Positions 6,707-14,307 of a stretch of 20,450 bases of DNA are shown here, one piece after another; position 1 is the first letter of the stretch, and each line of letters opens with the position of its first letter. Location: positions 1 through 20,450 of the forward strand of contig JAGBQP010000045.1 in NCBI GenBank assembly GCA_017632825.1, written 5' to 3'. The notes below the pieces were generated by a model. The model had not been told where the DNA came from. It worked only from the letters and a program-made list of their open reading frames with translations, and searched no databases. The stretch is from Prevotella sp. GTDB taxonomy: Bacteria; Bacteroidota; Bacteroidia; Bacteroidales; Bacteroidaceae. The position numbers and the translations under genes are program-made.

Positions 6707-7807
6707 ATGCCAGACATTAAGCGAATAGTTCTCACTGGCGGCCCCTGCGCCGGCAAGACAACAGCATTGGTACGTGTTATTGAACACTTCAATAACCTCG
6801 GCTTCAAGGTGTTCTGTGTACCTGAGGTTCCCACCATCTACAGCCTTGCTGGCTGGAACTATCTGACACCCAATCGTCAGTTATACTTTGAAGGGGAGCG
6901 GGCTATCTTGGAAACACAGTTGGCGCTCGAAGACCACTTCCTGCGACTGGCCAGCGTCTGCACCAAGCCCGTACTGATAGTTTGTGACCGAGGTACTATG
7001 GACATCTCTGCCTATATGGCTCCCGAAGAGTGGAGTCGTATTACCAATGAGGCAGGCACTAACACCAATGCTCTGCGTGAACGTTACGATGCCGTGCTTC
7101 ACTTGGTATCTGCCGCTGATGGTGCTGAACAGTATTATACGACTGCCACCAACGCTACCCGTTATGAAAAAGCCGATGAGGAGGGACTGCGCATAGCACG
7201 AGAACTTGACAAGAAAGTTATCAGAGCATGGACGGGGCATCCACATTTGCGCGTTATCAACAACCACGATGACTTCGAGCGCAAAATGCAGCGTACCATT
7301 CGTGAGATTTCTAATGTTCTCGGATTGCCGCAGCCCGTGACAGAGGAGCGTAAGTATATCGTTAAGATTACCGGTCCGCTGCCTGAAACCATTGATAGCG
7401 ATATTACACAGACTTACCTGGTCAGCGATCCTGGCTCAGAGGTTCGTCTGCGTCGCCGCTCGTGGACAAGTGGTAAAGTGGTGAACATACATAACACCAA
7501 GAAACGCACACCCGACAATGAGCAGATAGAGATAGAGCGACAAGTCTCGAATGCTCTCTACGAGTCGCTACTCGGACAGGCAGACCCCTATCGCCAAACT
7601 ATCAGGAAACATCGGCAGAGCTTTATCTGGCGTGGTCAGTACTTTGAACTTGACACCTATCATGGTCCGTTGGAGGGTCTTGTGATTCTCGAGACTAAGG
7701 GTATTGCTGATCAGGAAGATGTCAACTTCCCGCCCTTCATCAGCGTTGTCGAAGAAGTGACGGGTAATCATGATTACTATAATCATACGCTTGCACTGAG
7801 GAAATAA
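6707..7807 (+). CDS. P-loop ATPase/nucleotide kinase-like protein fused to a CYTH domain
   Basis: The 366-residue protein has two parts. Residues 1 to about 205 form a NadR-like P-loop kinase/AAA_28-type domain with Walker A GGPCAGKT (11-18) and CDRGTMD (93-99), which resembles the DRG segment of nucleoside-kinase-like folds. Residues about 211-366 form a CYTH (triphosphate tunnel) domain opening with EERKYIV (213-219). It continues with basic RLRRRSW, EIEIERQV and FELDTYHGPLEGL. CYTH proteins bind triphosphorylated substrates or polyphosphate in a beta-barrel tunnel. Here the first glutamate of the ExExK motif is Thr212, so hydrolysis is uncertain. The substrate is unknown. Spacing of 21 bases to pfkA suggests co-transcription. 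It has no signal peptide and should be cytoplasmic. Confidence 0.85.
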   Translation: MPDIKRIVLTGGPCAGKTTALVRVIEHFNNLGFKVFCVPEVPTIYSLAGWNYLTPNRQLYFEGERAILETQLALEDHFLRLASVCTKPVLIVCDRGTMDISAYMAPEEWSRITNEAGTNTNALRERYDAVLHLVSAADGAEQYYTTATNATRYEKADEEGLRIARELDKKVIRAWTGHPHLRVINNHDDFERKMQRTIREISNVLGLPQPVTEERKYIVKITGPLPETIDSDITQTYLVSDPGSEVRLRRRSWTSGKVVNIHNTKKRTPDNEQIEIERQVSNALYESLLGQADPYRQTIRKHRQSFIWRGQYFELDTYHGPLEGLVILETKGIADQEDVNFPPFISVVEEVTGNHDYYNHTLALRK

Positions 7808-7820
7808 ATTAACGATTTTC

Positions 7821-7851
7821 TTTGTGTTTCAAGCGTTTTTGACTACCTTTG
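7821..7851 (+). promoter_or_regulatory. Consensus promoter of rnpB
   Basis: TTTG (7821-7824), 19 bases, TACCTTTG (7844-7851). The first base of the P1 stem of RNase P RNA (7858) lies 7 bases after the element, which gives a rough local measure of the distance to the transcription start. Confidence 0.85.
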
Positions 7852-7857
7852 CAGTCG

Positions 7858-8227
7858 AAAAGCAGTGCTCCGGTCTGCCGCTGGTGGCAACACGAGAGGA
7901 AAGTCCGGGCAGCACAGGACACCCCACTTGCGAAAGTACAAGCAGTCGGCGACGGCTGGATATGGGAGAAGAGAATGACCGCCTTATATTAATAAGGTAA
8001 GGGTGAGAAGGTGGTGTAAGAGACCACCAGCCGGCTGGTGACAGTCGGGCTGTTCCATCTGGGGGCTGCAAGTTCATGTAAACCATCGTCTGAGGGCGGT
8101 CCGTCCGAGGGCTTCGGCACACGGTGGAGGGTAGAATGCTTCAGCCGTGGGGTGACTCACGGAGTAGATAAATGGCAGACACCAGCTTCGGTTGGTACAG
8201 AACCCGGCTTATAGGAGCAGTGCTTTT
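7858..8227 (+). ncRNA. rnpB: RNase P RNA (bacterial type A-like)
   Basis: This is the catalytic RNA of ribonuclease P, which removes 5' leaders from tRNA precursors. The ends pair to form P1: 7858-7871 pairs with 8214-8227 over 14 positions with one mismatch. The near-universal core is present, with GAGGAAAGTCC (7896-7906) near the 5' end and ACAGAACCCGGCTTA (8197-8211) near the 3' end, which together form P4. The length, about 370 nt, is normal. A TTTTTT run (8230-8235) follows directly and may end the transcript. Ends are inferred from P1 and could be off by a few bases. A minus-strand open frame across this RNA is a chance frame. Confidence 0.97.
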
Positions 8228-8229
8228 CG

Positions 8230-8235
8230 TTTTTT
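8230..8235 (+). terminator. U-run after rnpB (possible partial terminator)
   Basis: Six T bases follow the P1 3' strand. No strong local hairpin sits directly before them, because the 3' strand of P1 pairs with the far 5' end. Termination may therefore be incomplete, leaving transcription to continue into the gene at 8239. Confidence 0.4.
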
Positions 8236-8238
8236 CTT

Positions 8239-9204
8239 ATGTGTAGAAAAAGTAAAGTAGTTAGTAGTCAGTTGAAGATATTTGCGAAACGCATTTATAG
8301 AACGCTTGTCCTGACCGTTCGTTTCTTTACGGCCGAGCGAGTGATGGCCAAGGCTTCGGCTTTGACTTATTCTACATTACTGGCCATCGTTCCTATTATG
8401 GCGGTGGTATTTGCTATAGCTCGAGGTTTTGGTTATAACAAATATATCGAAATCTGGTTTCGTGATGCTCTGGCTTCACAGCCACAGGTTGCTGAGATAA
8501 TAATAGAATGGGTGAACAGTTACTTGGTACACACGAAGAGTGGCCTGTTCTTGGGTATAGGCTTGCTGTTTATGCTCTATACGGTGCTGATGCTGGTTAA
8601 TAATATAGAGCAATCGTTCAACGATATATGGCAAGTGTCCAGCAGCCGCAGTATATATCGTTCGTTTACAAACTATCTGGCAGCCTTTTTCCTCTTTCCG
8701 ATTTTCATTATTGTGACCACTGGTTTGTCTGTCTTGATGACAACCGTTGTCAGTGTGATGCCCGACGAATTGGGCCTGAGCTCTCTGGCACGTTTGCTGC
8801 TGGTTGACCTGTCACCTTATTTACTTATGTCGGCATTCTTCTTTGGTCTCTATGTATCGATGCCGAATACCCATGTAGAGTGGCGGTGTGCTGTTGTGCC
8901 TGGCATTGTTGCAGGCATAGCTATGCAGTGGTTGCAGCTGTTTTATGTGCATTCACAATTGTGGGTGACGGGCTACAATGCTATTTATGGCTCGTTTGCT
9001 GCGCTGCCACTGTTTATGCTCTGGGTGCAAATATCGTGGACCATCTGTCTGTTTGGTGCTGAGATGACATTCACCAACCAGCATATGAAGCGGTTGGGAA
9101 TTAATATTGAACAGCCCGATTTTCATCCTTATGTAGAAATGGGAGACGATGAACGGGGCAATGAGGCCATTGCTCACTATGCTGATGGCATAGACGGTCT
9201 CTAG
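8239..9204 (+). CDS. YihY/BrkB (UPF0761) family inner-membrane protein
   Basis: The 321-residue protein has about six membrane helices and the family segment ASALTYSTLLAIVP (39-52). Further typical segments are VNNIEQSFNDIW, the repeated aromatic-rich core, and GYNAIYGSFAALPLFMLWVQISW near the last helices. It has a basic N-terminal tail and an acidic, hydrophilic C-terminal tail. Family members were once called ribonuclease BN in error. Their molecular role in the membrane is not settled. The ATG follows the RNase P RNA by 11 bases, with no separate promoter in the gap, so expression probably comes from read-through of rnpB or from a promoter hidden inside it. The gene is convergent with the one at 9282-9722. 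Confidence 0.87.
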   Translation: MCRKSKVVSSQLKIFAKRIYRTLVLTVRFFTAERVMAKASALTYSTLLAIVPIMAVVFAIARGFGYNKYIEIWFRDALASQPQVAEIIIEWVNSYLVHTKSGLFLGIGLLFMLYTVLMLVNNIEQSFNDIWQVSSSRSIYRSFTNYLAAFFLFPIFIIVTTGLSVLMTTVVSVMPDELGLSSLARLLLVDLSPYLLMSAFFFGLYVSMPNTHVEWRCAVVPGIVAGIAMQWLQLFYVHSQLWVTGYNAIYGSFAALPLFMLWVQISWTICLFGAEMTFTNQHMKRLGINIEQPDFHPYVEMGDDERGNEAIAHYADGIDGL

Positions 9205-9236
9205 CGCTACACTTGAGAAGAAGGGATTATGAAGTT

Positions 9237-9252
9237 GCGAAGTAAACTTCGC
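9237..9252. terminator. Hairpin between convergent genes
   Basis: GCGAAG-TAAA-CTTCGC is a perfect 6-bp stem with a 4-base loop, placed between the stop of the yihY-like gene (9204) and the stop of the leftward gene (9282). No T-run follows directly on either strand, so it is a weak or atypical terminator, or an mRNA 3'-end stabiliser. Confidence 0.5.
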
Positions 9253-9281
9253 TATAGATTCGTGAAAAGTAAAATAGTTTT

Positions 9282-9722
9282 TTAGTCCTTCATGAGGTCT
9301 TTGAGGAAAGAGTCAAGGTCTTCGTCTAATCCTGACATCAGTTCTGTATTGATAATGACCGTTTCATCGTCGGCAACGAAAAGTTCGCCTTGATGCTCTT
9401 TGTCATCATCTTCCAATACGAAAGCATAGGGTTTAAGAATCGACATAGCCTCAATGATGTTGCGATTCTTTTCCAGACTCTTACGCAGAACGGCAGCGAT
9501 TTGCTCGTAGAAATCATCATCCTTGTTGTCTATCCACTGTTCTATGACACAACGGGTTATCTCGTTATCGTCATCATCGAAAGCCATGAACTCACCCGTC
9601 TCCTGCGTGATGCGGATGTGGATATCTGTCAGTTGCTCTGCCTCCTGTGAAGCAGGGAATTTGTCGGCTATCTTACGGATGGCCCTGTCGAGCATTTGCT
9701 GCGTTTGTTCTGTTACTTTCAT
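9282..9722 (-). CDS. Small acidic hypothetical protein
   Basis: The 146-residue soluble protein is rich in Asp and Glu. Acidic clusters lie at about residues 49-53 (DDDDN), near the middle (KDDDF, EDDDKE) and at the C-terminus (DEDLDSFLKDLMKD). The N-terminal part (EQTQQMLDRAIRKIADKF) looks helical. No signal peptide, membrane helix, cysteine motif or catalytic signature is visible. I do not recognise the family and assign no function. The start ATG (9722-9720) is supported by an exact promoter match upstream with a leader of about 19 bases. It is divergent from the rseC-rnf operon across 164 bases, which does not by itself imply a linked role, and convergent with the yihY-like gene. Confidence 0.85.
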   Translation of the reverse strand: MKVTEQTQQMLDRAIRKIADKFPASQEAEQLTDIHIRITQETGEFMAFDDDDNEITRCVIEQWIDNKDDDFYEQIAAVLRKSLEKNRNIIEAMSILKPYAFVLEDDDKEHQGELFVADDETVIINTELMSGLDEDLDSFLKDLMKD

Positions 9723-9747
9723 TACTGTTCATTTTTATTTCTGCGTA

Positions 9748-9778
9748 CAAAAGTAACAAAAAGAATTGTATTTGCAAA
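9748..9778 (-). promoter_or_regulatory. Consensus promoter of the acidic hypothetical gene
   Basis: On the minus strand, TTTG (9778-9775), 19 bases, TACTTTTG (9755-9748). The predicted start lies about 19 bases before ATG 9722. Confidence 0.8.
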
Positions 9779-9817
9779 CGATTACGAGTCTTTTTTTGAA
9801 ATAAATCATATTTCGTA

Positions 9818-9848
9818 TCTGTTAATTCATAAAAATATTGTACCTTTG
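9818..9848 (+). promoter_or_regulatory. Promoter of the rseC-rnf operon
   Basis: TACCTTTG (9841-9848) is an exact -7 match. TCTG (9818-9821), 19 bases upstream, is a one-mismatch -33 box. The leader to ATG 9887 is about 30 bases. I see no other TAnnTTTG-type promoter before rnfB, so this probably serves the whole operon. Confidence 0.7.
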
Positions 9849-9886
9849 CATCGTAACCGCGGCGCATAGCCGAGTTTGCAATACTC

Positions 9887-10300
9887 ATGAATGACAAGAT
9901 TCGCCATACCGGAATAATCGACAGTATTGAAGCTGGTTTCGTCAAAGTACGAATACTTCAAGCATCGGCCTGCTCCGCTTGTAAAGTGGCAGCTCATTGT
10001 AATGCATCGGAATCAAAAGAGAAACTGATTGATGTGAAGGTAGATGAAGGCAAAGTATGGAATGTAGGCGATACTGTAACAGTTTGTGCCTCGCGTCATG
10101 TGGTTACTCATGCAATGTTACTGGCTTTTGCACTGCCTCTTGTACTGATGGTTGTCACGCTGGTGGCAGTTTTGGTGGCAACAGGTGACGAAGGTGCTGC
10201 AGGTCTATCGTCCATTGCTGTGCTTGCGCCATATTTTCTGATTGTGTGGCTCTTCCGCGACAATATAAGTAGAAAGGTAACTTTTAGTCTTGAGGATTGA
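9887..10300 (+). CDS. rseC: RseC/MucC-family protein ahead of rnf
   Basis: The 137-residue protein has the RseC/MucC (SoxR-reducing) layout. A short N-terminal beta-rich domain holds three cysteines in C29-x2-C32-x5-C38. Two adjacent membrane helices follow (about 78-98 and 106-123), then a short basic tail. In proteobacteria RseC modulates sigma-E signalling, and RsxC/RseC proteins help keep SoxR reduced. Bacteroidota lack that sigma-E circuit, so here the protein more plausibly assists Rnf, for example in cofactor insertion or assembly. That is inference from its place as first gene of the rnf operon. rnfB begins 54 bases later. Confidence 0.85.
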   Translation: MNDKIRHTGIIDSIEAGFVKVRILQASACSACKVAAHCNASESKEKLIDVKVDEGKVWNVGDTVTVCASRHVVTHAMLLAFALPLVLMVVTLVAVLVATGDEGAAGLSSIAVLAPYFLIVWLFRDNISRKVTFSLED

Positions 10301-10354
10301 GGAAATATAATAAATAGGTAATTGTCGAACTACAAATAACAAACAAATACATTT

Positions 10355-11251
10355 ATGAATTTTATATTGATTGCAGTGATTGTTCTAGGAGCTATCGGTT
10401 TAATAGCAGCACTGGTGCTGTTTGCCGCTTCCAAGAAATTTGCTGTTTATGAAGACCCTCGCATTGCCCAGGTCTGCGAACTGCTTCCTGGAGCTAATTG
10501 CGGTGGTTGCGGTTTTGCCGGTTGTAGCGCTATGGCCGATGCACTTGTGAAAGGTGCAGATGCTGGTAGTCTCGATGGTCTGAACTGTCCGGTCGGCGGA
10601 GCTGATGTTATGGGGCAGGTGGCTGACTTGTTGGGAATGGCGATTGCAAATGGTGAGCCGAAAGTAGCTGTTGTTCGTTGTAATGGAACATGCGAGAATC
10701 GTCCGAAAGTAACCGAATATGCTGGCCTGCGTACATGTGCCGCTATGCACGCTTGTGGCGCTGGCGAGACTGCTTGTGGCTTTGGCTGTCTGGGATGCGG
10801 CGACTGCGTAGAGGCATGTCAGTTTGACGCTATCCGTATTAATGCCGAGACGGGTATTGCCGAAGTTGACGAAGAAAAATGTGTGGCCTGTGGTGCCTGT
10901 GTAAAGGCATGTCCGCGTCAGATAATTGAATTGCGTAAGAAAGGTCCCAAGGGCCGAAGAGTATATGTGTCATGCGTCAATAAGGATAAAGGTGCTGTGT
11001 CGATGAAGGCCTGCAAAGTGAGCTGTATAGGTTGTGGAAAGTGCGAGCGTGAATGCCCGTTTGGAGCAATTACTGTTGGCAATAACTGTTCATATATCGA
11101 TTTTAATAAATGTCGTCTATGTCGTAAGTGTGAACGTATTTGTCCGACTCATGCTATCGTTGCAGTCAACTTCCCTGCACCGAAACCCAAAACAGAGACA
11201 TCTGATACGCAGGATCAACCTAAAGAAGAACAAAAGGAGACAACAGTATGA
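10355..11251 (+). CDS. rnfB: Rnf complex subunit B, polyferredoxin (expanded form)
   Basis: The 298-residue subunit accepts electrons from reduced ferredoxin and passes them within the membrane Rnf complex. An N-terminal membrane helix (about 3-25) is followed by the Rnf-specific Fe-S motif C49-x2-C52-x4-C57-x20-C78. Four ferredoxin-like CX2CX2CX3C motifs then start at Cys145, Cys176, Cys224 and Cys253, predicting up to five [4Fe-4S] clusters. Five further cysteines (109, 113, 128, 134, 141) lie in the connecting segment. Gammaproteobacterial RsxB/RnfB is about 190 residues with two ferredoxin motifs, so this is a long form. The C-terminal tail is rich in Pro, Lys and Glu. The stop overlaps the rnfC start (ATGA at 11248), indicating translational coupling. 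Confidence 0.95.
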   Translation: MNFILIAVIVLGAIGLIAALVLFAASKKFAVYEDPRIAQVCELLPGANCGGCGFAGCSAMADALVKGADAGSLDGLNCPVGGADVMGQVADLLGMAIANGEPKVAVVRCNGTCENRPKVTEYAGLRTCAAMHACGAGETACGFGCLGCGDCVEACQFDAIRINAETGIAEVDEEKCVACGACVKACPRQIIELRKKGPKGRRVYVSCVNKDKGAVSMKACKVSCIGCGKCERECPFGAITVGNNCSYIDFNKCRLCRKCERICPTHAIVAVNFPAPKPKTETSDTQDQPKEEQKETTV

Positions 11252-12615
11252 AAATCAGAACATTTAGTATAGGCGGTATTCATCCGGAAGAGAATAAACT
11301 GACCCATGAGATAGCGACTCAGACGGCAGCACTGCCCAAACAGGCAATTTTCCCACTATCGCAACATATCGGAGCACCTGCAGTACCTGTTGTTCAAAAA
11401 GGCGACAAGGTGAAGGTCGGTACTATGATAGCTGATGCTGGTGGCTTTGTGTCGGCTCCCATTTATTCCAGTGTCTCAGGTACGGTCTTTAAGATTGATA
11501 CGGCTATTGACGCCACCGGCTATCGTAAGCCTGCCATTATTATTAATGTGGAAGACGATGACTGGGAAGAGACGATTGACCGTTCTGACAAACTTGAGAC
11601 AGTCAAAGCACATCCCGAGTTGACACCAGAGGAAATCATCAAACGTATCAAGGTGGCTGGTATAACTGGTATGGGTGGTGCTTGCTTCCCAACTTTCATC
11701 AAACTCACGCCTCCGCCAACAGCCAAGGCTGAGTGTGTTATCATTAACGCTGTCGAGTGCGAACCCTATATAACAGCCGACTACAGACTGATGATGGAGA
11801 AGGCAGACGAAATTCTTGTAGGACTTGAACTTTTAATGATAGCTGCCAAAGTGTCAAAGGGTTATATAGGTATTGAAACCAATAAACCAGCTGCTATTGA
11901 ATTGCTCAAAAAGAAGTGTGAGGATGTCTTCGGCGGTTCTGCTTATAGCGTTGAAGTGGTACCTCTGAAACAGCGCTATCCACAAGGCGGTGAGAAACAA
12001 TTAGTTGATGCCGTCATTCAGCGACAGGTGCCTGCGCCTCCTGCCATTCCTGTCAATGTCGGAGCTATCGTTCAGAATGTGGGAACGGCGTTTGCTGTCT
12101 ATGAAGCCGTGATGAAGAATAAGCCTCTTTTTGAGCGATATACGACCGTTACTGGTAAACGTCTTCAGCATCCGGGTAATTTTCTGGTGCGTATGGGAAC
12201 GCCTATGCAGGATCTCATTGATGCTTGTGGTGGTATGCCCGAAGGAGACAACAAACTTCTTGCTGGCGGACCGATGATGGGCAAGGCACTTACCAGCACG
12301 GAAGTGCCTATCTGTAAAGGTACGAACTCTGTAACCATCATCAGTGACGATGAAGCACGCCGTAAGGAACCTCAGCCCTGCATACGCTGTGCAAAGTGCG
12401 TCTCAGCTTGTCCAATGGGGTTGGAACCTTATCTGCTGGCTAAAGTGTCTGAGGTGAAGAACTGGGAGCGGGCAGAGCACGAGGACATCACCAGCTGCAT
12501 AGAGTGTGGATCGTGCCAGTTTACTTGTCCTGCCCATCGTCCGTTGCTCGATAATATCCGACAGGGAAAAGCTACTGTGATGGGTATCATCCGCAATCGT
12601 TCAGTAAAGAAATAA
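11248..12615 (+). CDS. rnfC: Rnf complex subunit C (NADH/FMN-binding)
   Basis: The 455-residue peripheral subunit is the NAD+-reducing site of Rnf. An N-terminal barrel-sandwich part (EENKLTHEIATQ) leads to the nucleotide/FMN-binding domain with GMGGACFPTFIKL and INAVECEPYITADYR. An SLBB-like region follows (near VGTAFAVYEAV). The C-terminal double ferredoxin module has C378/381/384/388 and C417/420/423/427, predicting two [4Fe-4S] clusters. Length is close to clostridial-type RnfC and much shorter than the E. coli RsxC, which has a long repetitive tail. Its ATG overlaps the rnfB stop by 4 bases, and rnfD follows after 23 bases. Confidence 0.96.
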   Translation: MKIRTFSIGGIHPEENKLTHEIATQTAALPKQAIFPLSQHIGAPAVPVVQKGDKVKVGTMIADAGGFVSAPIYSSVSGTVFKIDTAIDATGYRKPAIIINVEDDDWEETIDRSDKLETVKAHPELTPEEIIKRIKVAGITGMGGACFPTFIKLTPPPTAKAECVIINAVECEPYITADYRLMMEKADEILVGLELLMIAAKVSKGYIGIETNKPAAIELLKKKCEDVFGGSAYSVEVVPLKQRYPQGGEKQLVDAVIQRQVPAPPAIPVNVGAIVQNVGTAFAVYEAVMKNKPLFERYTTVTGKRLQHPGNFLVRMGTPMQDLIDACGGMPEGDNKLLAGGPMMGKALTSTEVPICKGTNSVTIISDDEARRKEPQPCIRCAKCVSACPMGLEPYLLAKVSEVKNWERAEHEDITSCIECGSCQFTCPAHRPLLDNIRQGKATVMGIIRNRSVKK

Positions 12616-12638
12616 AGGTCAATGTTCAATAAAACAAA

Positions 12639-13637
12639 ATGGGAAAATTAATAGTATCACTTTCTCCACATGCCCACGGAAATGACTCGGTGGAGCGTAA
12701 CATGTATGGTGTCATCATTGCATTGATGCCGGCCCTGCTCGTATCGTTCTATTTCTTCGGCCTGGGTTCTGTTGTCGTGACATCGGTGAGTGTAGCTGCC
12801 TGCGTCTTCTTTGAGTGGGCAATCAGTAAGTATATTCTGAAGCAGCAACGTAACAGTGTACTTGATGGCTCAGCCATACTGACAGGTTTGTTGCTGGCTT
12901 TCAACTTGCCTTCAAACATACCCGCATGGATTATCATAATCGGTGCACTTTTTGCAATTGGCGTTGCTAAGATGACGTTTGGCGGTTTAGGTAATAACCT
13001 GTTCAATCCTGCATTGGTGGGTCGCGCAGCCTTGCTTGTTGCATTTCCTGCACAGATGACCACATGGCCTAAGGTGGGACAGCTAGGCAGCTATCTTGAT
13101 GCTCAGACTGGAGCTACGCCGTTGGCCATTATGAAAAATGCCATTAAGAGCGGCGATGCATCGTTACTTAATGATCTGCCATCGTCATTTAACCTCTTCA
13201 TCGGCAATCATCCTGATGGTGCTGGTGCAATGGGTGAGATTTGTGCACTAGCGTTGATTATAGGTTTCGTTTACATGCTGTATAAGAAAATCATTACCTG
13301 GCATATTCCGGTTTCAATTGTTGCAACGGTCTTTGTCTGTGCAGGTCTGCTGCATATGGCTAATCCTGTTTATGCCGATCCCGTCTCAGTCGTTCTCAGT
13401 GGTGGCTTGATGCTCGGAGCTATCTTCATGGCAACAGACTATGTCACTTCGCCGATGACGGTCAAGGGACAAGTCATCTATGGCATCGCCATTGGTGTGC
13501 TGACGGTTATTATTCGTAATTGGGGAGCTTATCCCGAAGGAATGTCGTTTGCCATTCTCATTATGAATGCATTTACACCGCTTATTAATAATTATGTTAA
13601 ACCCAAGCGCTTCGGTGAAGTGTCTGCCAAGAAATAA
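12639..13637 (+). CDS. rnfD: Rnf complex subunit D (FMN-bound membrane subunit)
   Basis: The 332-residue membrane protein has about nine to ten helices and is homologous to NqrB/RnfD. The covalent FMN attachment motif TGATPLA is present, with the acceptor most likely Thr160. The segment FGGLGNNLFNPALVGRA is a family hallmark. RnfD carries electrons and contributes to the ion path across the membrane. There is no frameshift, and length is normal. The stop codon TAA overlaps the Shine-Dalgarno sequence of rnfG. Confidence 0.96.
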   Translation: MGKLIVSLSPHAHGNDSVERNMYGVIIALMPALLVSFYFFGLGSVVVTSVSVAACVFFEWAISKYILKQQRNSVLDGSAILTGLLLAFNLPSNIPAWIIIIGALFAIGVAKMTFGGLGNNLFNPALVGRAALLVAFPAQMTTWPKVGQLGSYLDAQTGATPLAIMKNAIKSGDASLLNDLPSSFNLFIGNHPDGAGAMGEICALALIIGFVYMLYKKIITWHIPVSIVATVFVCAGLLHMANPVYADPVSVVLSGGLMLGAIFMATDYVTSPMTVKGQVIYGIAIGVLTVIIRNWGAYPEGMSFAILIMNAFTPLINNYVKPKRFGEVSAKK

Positions 13638-13642
13638 GGAGG
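13636..13642 (+). promoter_or_regulatory. Shine-Dalgarno sequence of rnfG
   Basis: AAGGAGG ends 8 bases before ATG 13651 and overlaps the rnfD stop codon (13635-13637). It settles the rnfG start against upstream in-frame ATGs inside rnfD. A full Shine-Dalgarno sequence is uncommon in Bacteroidota and is the only clear one I see in this window. Confidence 0.75.
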
Positions 13643-13650
13643 AACGCATC

Positions 13651-14280
13651 ATGAAGAAACTTGAGTCAACACTATTAAACATGGTACTGGTGCTTACTGG
13701 AGTAGCAGTCATCATGGGAGGTATTCTCGCTTTTGTAAACCATCTGACAGAAGGACCGATTGCCAATCAGAAATCTAAGGCTCTGGCAAACGGCATTAAA
13801 ACAGTCATGTGTGTCAACGACCTGAAAGTGGTAAAAACAGATACCGTAGCACAGAAAGATGCGAAAGGAAAAGAGCTCGTTTTTCTAATTTATCAGATTC
13901 AGAATGCACAGAATAAGGATCTTGGTGCTGCCGTGGAATCGACTACAGGTGGATTTGGTGGCAACCTGAAAGTGCTGGTAGGCTTCGATACCGAAGGTAA
14001 AGTCTTGGGTTACACACTGTTAGAGCACGCCGAGACTCCTGGATTGGGAGCTAAGGCCGATAAGTGGTTCCAAAAGGGTGAAAAGGGTGACATCATTGGT
14101 AAGACGCCTGCTGAACCTCTCACTGTGTCGAAGGATGGTGGTCAGATCGATGCTATTACGGCATCGACCATTACCAGTCGGGCCTTTCTGCTGGCTGTAA
14201 ACAATGCTTATAAAGCCTACAAAACTGAACCTGCTACCGATGCAGAGACTGGTGCGACCAAGCGTGTAGATGGAGAATAG
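13651..14280 (+). CDS. rnfG: Rnf complex subunit G (periplasmic FMN subunit)
   Basis: The 209-residue protein has one N-terminal membrane anchor (about 8-30) and an extracytoplasmic FMN-binding domain. The segment HAETPGLGAKAD is characteristic of NqrC/RnfG. TASTITS (170-176) is the flavinylation motif, with Thr173 the likely FMN acceptor, matching the S/T-G/A-A/S-T pattern modified by ApbE. No apbE gene lies in the window. The start is fixed by the Shine-Dalgarno sequence at 13636-13642. The frame is open back to 13567, but that extension overlaps rnfD and is not needed. rnfE follows after 27 bases. Confidence 0.95.
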   Translation: MKKLESTLLNMVLVLTGVAVIMGGILAFVNHLTEGPIANQKSKALANGIKTVMCVNDLKVVKTDTVAQKDAKGKELVFLIYQIQNAQNKDLGAAVESTTGGFGGNLKVLVGFDTEGKVLGYTLLEHAETPGLGAKADKWFQKGEKGDIIGKTPAEPLTVSKDGGQIDAITASTITSRAFLLAVNNAYKAYKTEPATDAETGATKRVDGE

Positions 14281-14307
14281 ATAATTGTGAAAAGTGAATA
14301 GATAAAA

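Noticed and set aside
7829..8122. 97-residue minus-strand open frame over rnpB
   Set aside because: The region is RNase P RNA, with conserved core and P1 pairing.
13567..13650. Longer rnfG start inside rnfD
   Set aside because: ATG 13651 has a full Shine-Dalgarno sequence and yields a normal RnfG N-terminus with its membrane anchor.
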